From Lachnospiraceae bacterium (GTDB lineage: Bacteria; Bacillota; Clostridia; Lachnospirales; Lachnospiraceae), in the NCBI GenBank assembly GCA_021199235.1, contig JAJQIL010000027.1:1-52884 (forward strand): a stretch of 52,884 bases of DNA, written 5' to 3'. The translations under genes were made by a program, and so were the position numbers. Of the stretch, positions 41,516 to 50,138 are shown piece after piece; within the stretch, counting starts at the first letter, position 1, and each line of letters begins with the position of its first letter. A model generated the notes under the pieces. It searched no databases. It saw only the letters and a program-made list of their open reading frames with translations, and had not been told where the DNA came from.

Positions 41516-42499
41516 TTACGCCGCGCGGTCCTCTTTTCTCTTATTCGAAGCAACCGCTCTCCTCTTGATCTGGAACGCATCGAACCACATCACGGCCAGC
41601 ATGATCGAACCCTTTGCGATATACTGATAATAGGTGTTCAGACCGGCCAGCTGCATGCCGTTCGCAAGAAGTCCCATGATCAGGACACCGGCGATACAGT
41701 TCGCGATCTTGCCGTCGCCGCCGCGGACGGATACGCCGCCGACCAGAACGCCGGTCAGTACTGTGATCTCGGTGCCCGCCGCTGTACCTGCCGCTGCCGC
41801 GCCGACACGGGCTGTCAGGATAACGGAACCGATGCCGCAGAACAGACCTGCTACACAGCCGATCGCGTATTTCATACGTTTTACGTTGATACCGGCCAGT
41901 CTCGCAGCCGCCTCATTGCCGCCGAGTGCGAACACATAACGTCCGAAATAAGTACGGTCCATGACAAAGCTCATAATGATACCGAATATGATCATCGCGA
42001 TTGTCGCGTAGGTCAGGCTCGGATGGAAAATCGTCCCCTGTCCGATCGCCTTAAAGCCGTCCGGCAGGTTGGAGATCGTCTTGGAGTTTGTGATAACGTA
42101 GGCGACGCCCTGGTATACCGTGCTAAGACCGATGGATACAAAGATACGCGGCAGCTGCAGCAGCTGTTCAAGCAAAGTGCCGAGCGCGCCAAATGCCATA
42201 CTGATCACGACCGTAAAGATCACAACCAGCGGAATCGGAAGACTTGTCTGGGTGAGCATCAGTGCCGCCAGAACGCCGCAGATACTCATCTGGTAGCCTA
42301 CCGCCATATCGAGGCCGCCGGACATCATGATCAGCGCGATGCCGTAGGTACAGATGATAATGTACGCATTCTGGTTCAGGATATTCAACAGGTTCTTCAC
42401 AGTCAGGAAATTATGACTCGTGAATGTAAAAACAACACAGATGATCAAAAGCAAAACCCAGGCGAGGTTTCTTCTGCAAAAATCAACTACTTTAGACAT
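41516..42499 (-). CDS. rbsC: sugar-type ABC permease, RbsC family
   Basis: 327 aa with about eight to ten membrane segments. Family marks: GIALIMMSGGLDMAVGYQMS near the N-terminus, NEAAARLAGINVKRMKYAIGCVAG, TEITVLTGVLVGGVSVRGGDGK, and the C-terminal YQYIAKGSIMLAVMWFDA. It forms the channel for the system with the ATPase 3 bp upstream. ATG 42499 follows AAGGAGG. The symbol denotes the family; the sugar is unknown. Confidence 0.92.
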   Translation of the reverse strand: MSKVVDFCRRNLAWVLLLIICVVFTFTSHNFLTVKNLLNILNQNAYIIICTYGIALIMMSGGLDMAVGYQMSICGVLAALMLTQTSLPIPLVVIFTVVISMAFGALGTLLEQLLQLPRIFVSIGLSTVYQGVAYVITNSKTISNLPDGFKAIGQGTIFHPSLTYATIAMIIFGIIMSFVMDRTYFGRYVFALGGNEAAARLAGINVKRMKYAIGCVAGLFCGIGSVILTARVGAAAAGTAAGTEITVLTGVLVGGVSVRGGDGKIANCIAGVLIMGLLANGMQLAGLNTYYQYIAKGSIMLAVMWFDAFQIKRRAVASNKRKEDRAA

Positions 42500-42502
42500 A
42501 TT

Positions 42503-43993
42503 TTATTCCTCCTTCATTCCGGATGCCAGTTCCAGTATACGATCCTGGCTGAATTCCGGCTTCATCAGTTCTCCGCTGAGTCTTCCCTCATGAAGCACCA
42601 GTATCCGGTCGCTCATGCCGAGCAGCTCTTCCATCTCCGAAGAAATCATCAGAATGGATTTGCCCTGTTCGACCAGGCTGTTCATCAGCTTGTAGATCTC
42701 CTGTTTGGCTCCGACGTCAATGCCTCTCGTAGGCTCATCAAAAATCAGAATATCATTGTCGGCGGCAAGCACCTTTGCTACGACCACCTTCTGCTGATTG
42801 CCGCCGGAAAGGTTCCGAACCTCCTGTTTGACAGACGGTGTTTTAATCTCCAGTGTCTTTACAAAACGGTCTGTCAGCTCATCCAGCTTTTTGAAATTCA
42901 AAATGCCCAAATGGCTGACCTTTTTCATACTCATGATCGGAATATTCCACTCGATAGTATATTCCAGAAATACGCCTTCCAGCTTGCGGTCCTCCGGCAC
43001 CAGGCCGACGCCCATCTCAACCCCGTCCGCAGCGGAGGCCGCCTTCATCGCTTTACCGTTGATCAGGATCTCGCCGCTCTCCGGCTTCACATCCCCGCAA
43101 AGCATCTTGGCCAGCTCGGTGCGCCCCGCACCGACCAGTCCGGCCAATCCCAGAATCTCGCCCTTGCGCAGCTCCAGATTGATGTGGAAATCTCCGTTTC
43201 CGGTCAGATCCTTTACCTGCAGCACCGGCTCCCCGATTTTCACATTTCGCTCCGGGAACTTCTCGGTAAGTTCGCGTCCGATCATGTACTTGATCAGATC
43301 CTTCTTTGTAATGTCCGCTACGTTTCTTGTCACTACATACTGCCCATCCCGGAAGACCGTCACACGGTCGCAGAGTTCAAACAATTCTTCCAGACGGTGA
43401 CTGATGTAGATGACCGACACGCCCTTTTCTTTCAGGCGGCGCACAATACGGAACATGTTTTCCACCTCCGCCATCGGGATGGAGGCGGACGGCTCATCCA
43501 TGATCAGCACCTTACAGTTCTTTACAACTGCCTTCGCAATCTCTACGATCTGCATCTGCGCTGTCGAGAGCATCTGTACCTGCGTAGAAACATCAATCTT
43601 AACCCCGAGATCCTCCATGACCTCCTGTGAGCGCTGCCGCATCTCTTTGAAATCCGGCATAAATGCCCTGTTCCCCACGTGCTCGCCCAGAAAAATATTC
43701 TCCATAATGCTTAGGGACGGCACCAGATTCAGTTCCTGATATACGACGCCGATACCTGCGTTTCTGGCAATCGAAGGCGTCAGCTTTTCATAGGTCGTCC
43801 CATCAATGGTGATGGTTCCGGAGTCCGGCGTGATTGCTCCGGAAATCGTCTTGATCACAGTTGATTTTCCGGCGCCGTTCTCTCCGATCAGCGCAAGAAT
43901 CTCCCCTTTTTCCACATCGAAGGATACATTGTCAAGCGCTACTACACCAGGATATGTTTTGGTCACATTTTTTACTTCCAGTATTTTTGCCAT
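42503..43993 (-). CDS. rbsA: sugar-type ABC ATPase, RbsA family
   Basis: 496 aa with two nucleotide-binding halves. The first half is complete: GENGAGKST, signature near LSTAQMQIVEIAK, Walker B VLIMDEPSAS. The second half has the usual degenerate P-loop GLVGAGRTEL, signature LSGGNQQKVVVAK and Walker B ILIFDEPTRGID. It energises the RbsC-type permease. ATG 43993 follows AAAGGA. Compare with the degraded ATPase encoded at 45237 in the same operon. Confidence 0.94.
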   Translation of the reverse strand: MAKILEVKNVTKTYPGVVALDNVSFDVEKGEILALIGENGAGKSTVIKTISGAITPDSGTITIDGTTYEKLTPSIARNAGIGVVYQELNLVPSLSIMENIFLGEHVGNRAFMPDFKEMRQRSQEVMEDLGVKIDVSTQVQMLSTAQMQIVEIAKAVVKNCKVLIMDEPSASIPMAEVENMFRIVRRLKEKGVSVIYISHRLEELFELCDRVTVFRDGQYVVTRNVADITKKDLIKYMIGRELTEKFPERNVKIGEPVLQVKDLTGNGDFHINLELRKGEILGLAGLVGAGRTELAKMLCGDVKPESGEILINGKAMKAASAADGVEMGVGLVPEDRKLEGVFLEYTIEWNIPIMSMKKVSHLGILNFKKLDELTDRFVKTLEIKTPSVKQEVRNLSGGNQQKVVVAKVLAADNDILIFDEPTRGIDVGAKQEIYKLMNSLVEQGKSILMISSEMEELLGMSDRILVLHEGRLSGELMKPEFSQDRILELASGMKEE

Positions 43994-44073
43994 AAGATAT
44001 CCTTTCTAACTTTCATGCCCGCTTCGCGAGCACCACTAAATATAAAAGTCAATGGCTTTGTGTCTCATGAAAA

Positions 44074-44102
44074 TGGGGCTGCTGCATAGCGCAGCAGCCC
44101 CA
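44074..44102. promoter_or_regulatory. intercistronic hairpin after binding-protein gene
   Basis: TGGGGCTGCTGC (44074-44085) and GCAGCAGCCCCA (44091-44102) form a perfect 12-bp stem with a 5-base loop. It lies between the binding-protein and ATPase genes, followed by only a weak T-run. As in the other ABC operon of this window, it likely raises binding-protein expression over the membrane parts. Confidence 0.75.
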
Positions 44103-44147
44103 TCCTGTCAATACTCAGCCTCAATTTTCAAAGTTTTACATGTTGGA

Positions 44148-45197
44148 TCAGTCGTCCGGATAGTACTCATCGATCGTGTCCGGAGTGATCTCGATGCAGC
44201 GCTCGGAGTAAACCTTATCTACCACGCGGTCTGACCAGGAGCCATCCATCAGCTTGTAGCAGGTCATCGGTGTGCCTTCACCAAGCATTACGGTGCCGCG
44301 GATCACGGATTCTCCGTCTACAGATGCTCTGACTTTCTCACGAATGAACTCAGCCGTATCAACGGTAAACACTGCAAACTCGTCCGTATTGATGCCAGCC
44401 GCCATAGCAGCTTCATTTGCGCCCTGTCCCTGATCGGTACCATAGGTCAGGATCACTTTCAGGTCTTCGTTGTTCATCAGCATCATCTCTGCGTAGCTCT
44501 GTGCCGCTGCCGCGCCTTCTGCCTGTGTCGTCTCATGCTCTTCAACGATCACTGCCTTGGAAGTATACTCTTCAATCTGACGCAGACCATCGCACCTGCT
44601 TACCGCATCCTCATTCTCTGAGTTGGTCAGCAGGCCGACCTTGATGGAGCCGTCTTCAGCATCCGGGAAAGTCTCCTCAATCCATGCCGCTGCGAGTTGT
44701 GCTTCTACCTGGCCGGATTCTTCCTGGCTGATGTTGATGCAGACATCATATGCATCCGCGTTATCCAGCACTGTACCGATGACGATAATGAAAGCGCCTT
44801 CTTCTCTTGCTTTCACAAGTGAGTCAGAAATGGAAGATGCGTCTACCACGAAGCAGATGATGTAATCCATTCCCATGGAAACAAAGTTCTCTACGGTCTG
44901 GATCTGGGTCTGCGCGTTGCCGTTCGCGTCCGCTACTTCATACTCCATGCCATAACCGGTAAAATATTCTTCCATCTGGTTTGACATATCGGTAAAGAAT
45001 TCTGAGGACATCATCAGTGCGGAAAATCCGACTTTCTTTCCGGTCAGGTCTTCGCCTTCTGCCTCAACGGCTTCCGCTACTTCCTCCGCAACGCTCTCCG
45101 CTTCCGTTTCCTCTTCCGCCATAGCAGTGGTAAAGCTGCCGAGGCATCCCAACGCCATGCAGCCTGCCATCAGCAGTGCCATCAATTTTCTTTTCAT
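44148..45197 (-). CDS. sugar ABC substrate-binding protein, Peripla_BP_4 family
   Basis: 349 aa, exported. The signal region MKRKLMALLMAGCMALGCLG offers two possible lipidation cysteines (MAGC, ALGC), or signal peptidase I could cut after TAMA. An acidic linker (EEETEAESVAEEVAEAVEAE) precedes the binding fold: VGFSALMMSSEFFTDM, QTQIQTVENFVSMGMDYI, ETTQAEGAAAAQSYAEMML, DEFAVFTVDTAE, RGTVMLGEG. ATG 45197 follows GGAGGAAA. It delivers a sugar or related ligand to the RbsA/RbsC pair, and could also present it to the two-component system upstream. Confidence 0.92.
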   Translation of the reverse strand: MKRKLMALLMAGCMALGCLGSFTTAMAEEETEAESVAEEVAEAVEAEGEDLTGKKVGFSALMMSSEFFTDMSNQMEEYFTGYGMEYEVADANGNAQTQIQTVENFVSMGMDYIICFVVDASSISDSLVKAREEGAFIIVIGTVLDNADAYDVCINISQEESGQVEAQLAAAWIEETFPDAEDGSIKVGLLTNSENEDAVSRCDGLRQIEEYTSKAVIVEEHETTQAEGAAAAQSYAEMMLMNNEDLKVILTYGTDQGQGANEAAMAAGINTDEFAVFTVDTAEFIREKVRASVDGESVIRGTVMLGEGTPMTCYKLMDGSWSDRVVDKVYSERCIEITPDTIDEYYPDD

Positions 45198-45236
45198 AGG
45201 GTATTTCCTCCGTTCTTTTTTGATAAAATTACTTTA

Positions 45237-46622
45237 TCAGAGTCCGTCCGTTTCGTGGGGTGGAAAAAAATGCGAAAAGGTGGCGATTTTTGCATTTTTG
45301 CCATTTTGCGTCAGGATTATGCTTTCACAATCCTCCCTCATGTCATCCGGTTCCTTTGAAAAATACAGGATGCGGATACCCCGGTTCGCCGCGCCCTGCA
45401 GGTAGGTACGCAGGCTCCGTATTTCTTCCGGCATCAGTCCGCTGTAAGGGCTCTCCAGTATCATGATCTGCGGATGCGCCAGTTCCCAGCGGTAAATGGA
45501 AAGGATTTTCCGCTGTATCCTGTTCAGGTCTCCGATCTGTGTCTTATCCGGACCAATCCCGGTCGTCCGGTAAAACTTTTCCAGAACATTCCGGCGAATA
45601 TTCGCAGGAATCACGCCGCCCGGCCCGCGCCCAATGCGATGCGGAATCGGCAGGAGCAGATTGTCCGCGATATCCAGATTGCTGACCAGATTCTCTCCGC
45701 TGTTGACGGGTATCACCGCCGTATCCTTATCGAAGCTGCACCCCGGCTCCGGAATATGCGCGCCCACCTCTCTTGCCCAGAAAAGCGGATTCTGTCTGCG
45801 CACAAAAGAAAGATAATGCCAGATCCCATCCTCCATCTCCCACTCGTAATCGTACATACCCAGAAAACCTGGCAGAAATGTATCTGCGCCTGCTGCCGCG
45901 GTTCCCCCTGCCGGGCGCCGCAGGCAGAGACGGATGCGCTCGTCAGCCCGCCCCCATTCTTTCAGATCAATTCCTCTTGCAAGAATCTGAATCCGGCTGG
46001 CTATTTCCGCAAACATCGTATAGTACCTTGAGAGAATGACAAATGTGATGCCCTCCTCATTTGCCCGCCGGATCAGTTCACAGATTTCTTCTGCCTCTTT
46101 GCCTTCATAAAAACCATGTGTGGCATCCAGGATCACCAGCCGCGCCCCATGCATATTTGCTTTCAGAATGCTGAGCTTTTTCCGGTCTGTCTGGCTCAGC
46201 ATCCAGGGCTCTTCGTCCGCCCGGATGTCCACCCGTTCCTTTTCCAGATAAGCATTCACCTTTCGTTCCGCTTTTTTCCGATCATAAGGGCGCAGAGAGA
46301 ATGGAAGATGCCGGATCGCCTCCAGATTTTCCGCCACACTTAAGGTCTCCACAAGATCCCGTTCCGCGGTGATGGTATAGATCCGATAATAGTAAGCGGT
46401 ATTGCGGTCATAATCCTCCACCTTTTTCCCGTTCAGAAAAAGACTGCCGCCTTTTAACGCGCAGTCTCCCGCAAACACCTTTGCCAGCGTCCGGATACCG
46501 CTGTCCTCGACTCCCTGTATGTACAGAATGTCTCCTTCGTAAATCTCGACATTGTAATCGCGCAGTTCACCCTCGCCAATGCCATCAAGGCAGCCATGTA
46601 CGATTCGGAGCAGTTCCTTCAT
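45237..46622 (-). CDS. degenerate ABC ATPase (RbsA-like pseudo-enzyme)
   Basis: 461 aa. The layout follows RbsA: a first half with EIYEGDILYIQGVEDSGIRTLAKVFAG and RLVILDATHGFYEG, and a second half with QRKILSIYRWELAHPQIMILESPYSGL. The Walker A lysine is gone (Ile43 in GVEDSGIRT), the signature is LSQTDRKKL instead of LSGGQ, and the Walker B catalytic glutamates are missing (DATH, ESPY). It should not hydrolyse ATP. The frame is intact and the ribosome site present, so it is selected for something, perhaps a regulatory subunit between the transporter and the kinase just upstream. This role is inference. Confidence 0.85.
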   Translation of the reverse strand: MKELLRIVHGCLDGIGEGELRDYNVEIYEGDILYIQGVEDSGIRTLAKVFAGDCALKGGSLFLNGKKVEDYDRNTAYYYRIYTITAERDLVETLSVAENLEAIRHLPFSLRPYDRKKAERKVNAYLEKERVDIRADEEPWMLSQTDRKKLSILKANMHGARLVILDATHGFYEGKEAEEICELIRRANEEGITFVILSRYYTMFAEIASRIQILARGIDLKEWGRADERIRLCLRRPAGGTAAAGADTFLPGFLGMYDYEWEMEDGIWHYLSFVRRQNPLFWAREVGAHIPEPGCSFDKDTAVIPVNSGENLVSNLDIADNLLLPIPHRIGRGPGGVIPANIRRNVLEKFYRTTGIGPDKTQIGDLNRIQRKILSIYRWELAHPQIMILESPYSGLMPEEIRSLRTYLQGAANRGIRILYFSKEPDDMREDCESIILTQNGKNAKIATFSHFFPPHETDGL

Positions 46623-46643
46623 ATTTCATCACCCACATCCGTA

Positions 46644-47516
46644 TTACACCTGCGATTTTTCCTCGTAACGCACACGCGCAAACACATCCACCACCGGCAT
46701 GGTGACCACCGCGTCCGTTCCCTCGCCTTCCATCGAACGGTAATGGATGCCACTGTCCTCACCGAACGTCAGCTTTAGACGTGTGTTGACATTGTTGAGC
46801 GCGATACCCGTATGCCTGCTGCCTTTGCGTCTGACCTCATAGAGTTCTCCGCTCATTCTCTCGTTCAGAGCGGTAAGCTGCTCCGGACTCATGCCGACCC
46901 CATTGTCGGCGACCAGGATTACCAGTCTCTCATTGGCCAGAAAAATATGAAGATCAATCCTGCCCTTTTTCGCGCTTTTCTCCAGTCCATGGATCATCGC
47001 ATTCTCTACCAGAGGCTGCAAAGTCATCTTCGGCAGATAATAATCATAAATTTCCTCCGTCTCCACCTCGATGCGCATATCCAGTTTATCCTCAAACCGG
47101 TATTTCTGAATGTAATAATAATCCTGAATATGATTCAATTCCTCACGAACCCGCACCAGGCTGTCATTATTGCTGATGCAGTAGCGGAAAAAGCGTGAGA
47201 GGATCTCCGTCATCTGCGCGATCTCTGTCTGTCCGTCCATCAGCGCACGGCTGCGGATGCTGTCCAGCGTATTGTAAAGAAAATGCGGATTGATCTGCTC
47301 CTGCAAAGTGGAGAGCTCCATGCGTTTCCGCAGAAGGCGCACCTCCTCCGCCTCCCCGGATTCCCAGGAAATCCGGTCCTGTGTCTTTTTTCTTTTTTCC
47401 TGCGCGGTCAGAAAGGCGATGATTTTTTTCTGCCGGTACAGCTTTACGCCTGCCAGGATCAAAAGAATCAGCAGAATCGCAATGACCGCAGCCAATATTA
47501 TATGTATTCCGTTCAT
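46644..47516 (-). CDS. sensor histidine kinase, LytS/YesM family, no external sensor
   Basis: 290 aa. One membrane helix (about 5-25) with only four residues before it; no extracellular or Cache domain, although YesM-type kinases usually have a large one. The His_kinase block is QEQINPHFLYNTLDSIR (His78), and the ATPase part has PLVENAMIHG and VADNGVGM. It should phosphorylate the response regulator 64 bp upstream. With no sensor of its own, input must come from a partner, such as the pseudo-ATPase or the transporter. ATG 47516 follows TAGGAG. Confidence 0.9.
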   Translation of the reverse strand: MNGIHIILAAVIAILLILLILAGVKLYRQKKIIAFLTAQEKRKKTQDRISWESGEAEEVRLLRKRMELSTLQEQINPHFLYNTLDSIRSRALMDGQTEIAQMTEILSRFFRYCISNNDSLVRVREELNHIQDYYYIQKYRFEDKLDMRIEVETEEIYDYYLPKMTLQPLVENAMIHGLEKSAKKGRIDLHIFLANERLVILVADNGVGMSPEQLTALNERMSGELYEVRRKGSRHTGIALNNVNTRLKLTFGEDSGIHYRSMEGEGTDAVVTMPVVDVFARVRYEEKSQV

Positions 47517-47580
47517 TTTGCGCTCCTAAGTAACCGGACATTACATTCCAGGTATATACGATCATCCGGCATCTGTAAGC

Positions 47581-49194
47581 TTATCCACTATATATTCTTC
47601 GGTAATCTGTCGGCTTGATCCCGGTATTCTTCTTAAAAAGCTTTGAGTAATACTTTTCGTCCGGATATCCCACCTTCGCGGCAATTTCCCGCACTGTCAG
47701 GTTCGTATTTTCCAGAAGCTTCTCCGATTCCTCCAGACGCACCTGCGTCAGGAACTCGTTAAACCCAATCTGCATCTCGCTCTTGAACAGCTTGCTCATA
47801 TAGGTCGGAGAAACATTGCCGGCACCGGCGACGTCTTCCAGAGAAATCTGTTCGGCATAATGCTCCCGCACATAGCGAACCGCCAGCTGAATCGGCTTGC
47901 CCATTTTTTCTTTCAGCTTTTTCTGTTCTTCCTCGATATATTTCTGGCACGTAAGGTAAATATTGCGGATGACCTGCTGAAAATTGCGGGCGTTCAGATA
48001 CGCGTAATAAACATCCTCCTGCATACGTGTCTGCCGCTCCGTATCCTCAAAGCAGAAAATAATCTCCGTCTGCAGCTTAAAAAAGCTTTTCATCATATCC
48101 CGGGGATTCCGGCCGTTTAATCGCACCGCTCTCTGGTAAACCCGCTCCATCAGATCTCCCAGCTCCTCCGAGCGCAGATAGCGGAGGCAGTCGAGCAGTG
48201 TCTGAATCTCCTCACGCGTGATCAGCTCATCCATGGAAAATCCCGGAAGCTGCGCGATCTGGTCATAATCCAGCACACCGTTCCTCGTCAGCACAAGACG
48301 GCCCCACTCCGCACTATGCGCCTCATCAAACGCAGTAAAAACGTCCGGAATGCTATGATAAATCCGGCTGCAGCCGATGCTCAGACGAATGTCCCCGTAG
48401 ATTTCCCGCAGATCCCGGATCTTATAGTAAAGAGCCAGCACCGCCTGCCGGATCTCGTTTTTCTTTTCTTCTGCATAATTCGCAACCAGAATATAACCCA
48501 TATACGTGTTATTTCCGTAATAGCGGACATAGTCCGGAAAGCTTTCCTTTATGTAAACCTCCAGCCTGCCGTTGCCCATCGCGTCCGATTTTTCCAGAAT
48601 CGCGCTCAGGCTGGAAAAAACGCAGAATACCTGATAGCATCCGGGTACGAATTCCGTATGAAACTCCCGGTTGCAGTTCTCCTCAGAGGCAAAACAGGCG
48701 TCGTCCACCGTCTCATCCCGATAGAGCAGCTTTGCCCAGAAGCGCTCCATTGCTTTGCGGTTCTGATTCTCCTGCAGTACATACAGCGTCTTACTCTGTT
48801 CCGCCAGACGATTTCTCTCATCAATGCGGGCGCAGATGGTCCGCAGCGTATCGTTCAGCTGTTTTTCATCGATCGGCTTTAACAGGTAATCCATGACATT
48901 CAGCTGGATCGCGCTCCTGGCATATTCAAAATGGCGGTAGCCGCTGATCAGCACGAAAAGCGGATCCACGTCGGCATCCCGCACCCGCCGGATCAGTTCA
49001 ATCCCGTCATAGACCGGCATCTGAATATCCGACAGGACAAAGTCCGGTCGGTTCTTCACAATACTCTCCAGTGCCTCCGCGCCGTTGCGGCACTCATCCA
49101 CAATCTCGATATTCAGTTCCTGCCAGTGTCCGAGCTGACGGATCAGCTGGATGATCTTCGGCTCGTCATCCGCGATAATTACTTTATACTTCAC
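47581..49194 (-). CDS. AraC-type response regulator, YesN family
   Basis: 537 aa. Receiver domain at the N-terminus (KVIIADDEPKIIQL, phospho-aspartate in DFVLSDIQMP, lysine in DYLLKPID), a long middle of about 280 residues, and a C-terminal AraC DNA-binding domain (ISLEDVAGAGNVSPTYMSKL and VREIAAKVGYPDEKYYSKLF). The frame is open to 49335, but GTG 49194 has AGGAG seven bases before it and gives the correct receiver start. It probably activates the downstream ABC genes in answer to the kinase. Confidence 0.92.
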   Translation of the reverse strand: MKYKVIIADDEPKIIQLIRQLGHWQELNIEIVDECRNGAEALESIVKNRPDFVLSDIQMPVYDGIELIRRVRDADVDPLFVLISGYRHFEYARSAIQLNVMDYLLKPIDEKQLNDTLRTICARIDERNRLAEQSKTLYVLQENQNRKAMERFWAKLLYRDETVDDACFASEENCNREFHTEFVPGCYQVFCVFSSLSAILEKSDAMGNGRLEVYIKESFPDYVRYYGNNTYMGYILVANYAEEKKNEIRQAVLALYYKIRDLREIYGDIRLSIGCSRIYHSIPDVFTAFDEAHSAEWGRLVLTRNGVLDYDQIAQLPGFSMDELITREEIQTLLDCLRYLRSEELGDLMERVYQRAVRLNGRNPRDMMKSFFKLQTEIIFCFEDTERQTRMQEDVYYAYLNARNFQQVIRNIYLTCQKYIEEEQKKLKEKMGKPIQLAVRYVREHYAEQISLEDVAGAGNVSPTYMSKLFKSEMQIGFNEFLTQVRLEESEKLLENTNLTVREIAAKVGYPDEKYYSKLFKKNTGIKPTDYRRIYSG

Positions 49195-49210
49195 AGAAAA
49201 TCTCCTGTTC

Positions 49211-49438
49211 TTATCCTGATACTTTACGCTGCAAAATGGACTTGATACCATCCGGTGAAAACCAAAAGGATATTCGTTCGATGTCCAATACATCAGTACC
49301 ATTATATTTTTTGTAATACATACATTCAATTCCATTTTGGCATTTATCTATTCCGAACCAGAATTGTTCTATGCTGTTTGTATTCTTTTTCCAGTAAACG
49401 TTCCTTTTATCGATTTTTACAACAAAACAGGTTTTCAT
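49211..49438 (-). CDS. possible small protein, unknown
   Basis: 75 aa, MKTCFVVKIDKRNVYWKKNT near the start, rich in aromatic residues and cysteine, ending 17 bp before the response-regulator gene on the same strand. The ribosome site is weak (GAGAG), and its 5' end overlaps the rightward phosphatase promoter. It could be a real leader gene, a remnant or a chance ORF. I do not recognise it. Confidence 0.3.
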   Translation of the reverse strand: MKTCFVVKIDKRNVYWKKNTNSIEQFWFGIDKCQNGIECMYYKKYNGTDVLDIERISFWFSPDGIKSILQRKVSG

Positions 49439-49486
49439 CTCTCAAATACTATGCTATACTGTCCGCGCCGAATAAGGAGGAAATGA
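49421..49486 (+). promoter_or_regulatory. phosphatase promoter and ribosome site
   Basis: ATGCTATACT carries an extended -10 (TG-C-TATACT, 49452-49460) with only a weak -35. AAGGAGG (49474-49480) follows. The whole segment has a copy, 57 of 66 positions identical, at 41381-41446. Confidence 0.65.
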
Positions 49487-49488
49487 TC

Positions 49489-50136
49489 ATGAGCTGTCGC
49501 CTGGCTATTTTTGATTTAGACGGAACGATACTGGATACCCTGGACGATCTGACGACGAGTCTGAATTTCGCGCTGCGCCGGTCGGCCCTGCCGGAACGTT
49601 CCCGGGAGGATGTGCGCCGTTTTGTCGGAAACGGGATCCGGAAACTGATCGAGCGGAGCGTACCGCCAGATACTCTTTCAGAGCAGATTGACACGGTGTT
49701 TGAATCTTTCACCAGACATTATCAGTTTCACTGCGCCGACCAGACCAGACCCTATGAGGGTATTCCCGAAGTGCTGGCCGCGCTGAAAAAAGCAGGCAGA
49801 AAAACAGCTGTAATTTCCAACAAGGCAGATTATGCCGTGCAGGATTTATGCAGACATTATTTTGATGGGCTGTTCGACTATGTCGCGGGTGAAAAAACAG
49901 GCATTCGCAAAAAGCCAATGCCTGATTCTGTCTATACAGTCCTGGAAATTTTAAAAACAGATCCCCGTGACGCCATCTATATCGGTGATTCCGAAGTGGA
50001 TATCCAGACCGCCAAAAATGCCGGTATCGACAGCGTTCTGGTCAGCTGGGGATTCCGTGATGCGGACTATCTTTACCAGTGCGGTGCGGCACGTGTGATC
50101 GGGAGTCCAAAGGAGCTGCTTCAGATTCTCTTTTAA
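49489..50136 (+). CDS. gph: HAD hydrolase, phosphoglycolate phosphatase-like
   Basis: 215 aa, HAD superfamily subfamily I. Motif I LAIFDLDGTILDTL, cap domain (about 17-80), motif II VISNKADY, lysine in RKKPMPD, motif III IYIGDSEVDIQTAKNAG. The length and the GDSEVD motif fit Gph/PgmB-like enzymes; phosphoglycolate from DNA repair is the usual substrate, but a sugar phosphate is possible. Two ATGs are near; 49489 is eight bases after AGGAGG, while 49483 is too close. It stops 2 bp before the convergent MBL gene. A fragment of a second, related coding sequence is at 51104. Confidence 0.88.
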   Translation: MSCRLAIFDLDGTILDTLDDLTTSLNFALRRSALPERSREDVRRFVGNGIRKLIERSVPPDTLSEQIDTVFESFTRHYQFHCADQTRPYEGIPEVLAALKKAGRKTAVISNKADYAVQDLCRHYFDGLFDYVAGEKTGIRKKPMPDSVYTVLEILKTDPRDAIYIGDSEVDIQTAKNAGIDSVLVSWGFRDADYLYQCGAARVIGSPKELLQILF

Positions 50137-50138
50137 CA

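Noticed and set aside
42023-43630. 535-aa plus-strand ORF across the ABC permease and ATPase genes
   Set aside because: Antisense to two clear family members; composition typical of reverse translation.
45237-46622. Pseudogene status for the degenerate ABC ATPase
   Set aside because: Frame is intact over 461 codons, the ribosome site is present and spacing in the operon is tight; altered motifs point to a changed role more than decay.
49255-49488. N-terminal extension of the phosphatase-like protein
   Set aside because: The open frame covers the promoter and ribosome site; the HAD motif I starts right after ATG 49489.
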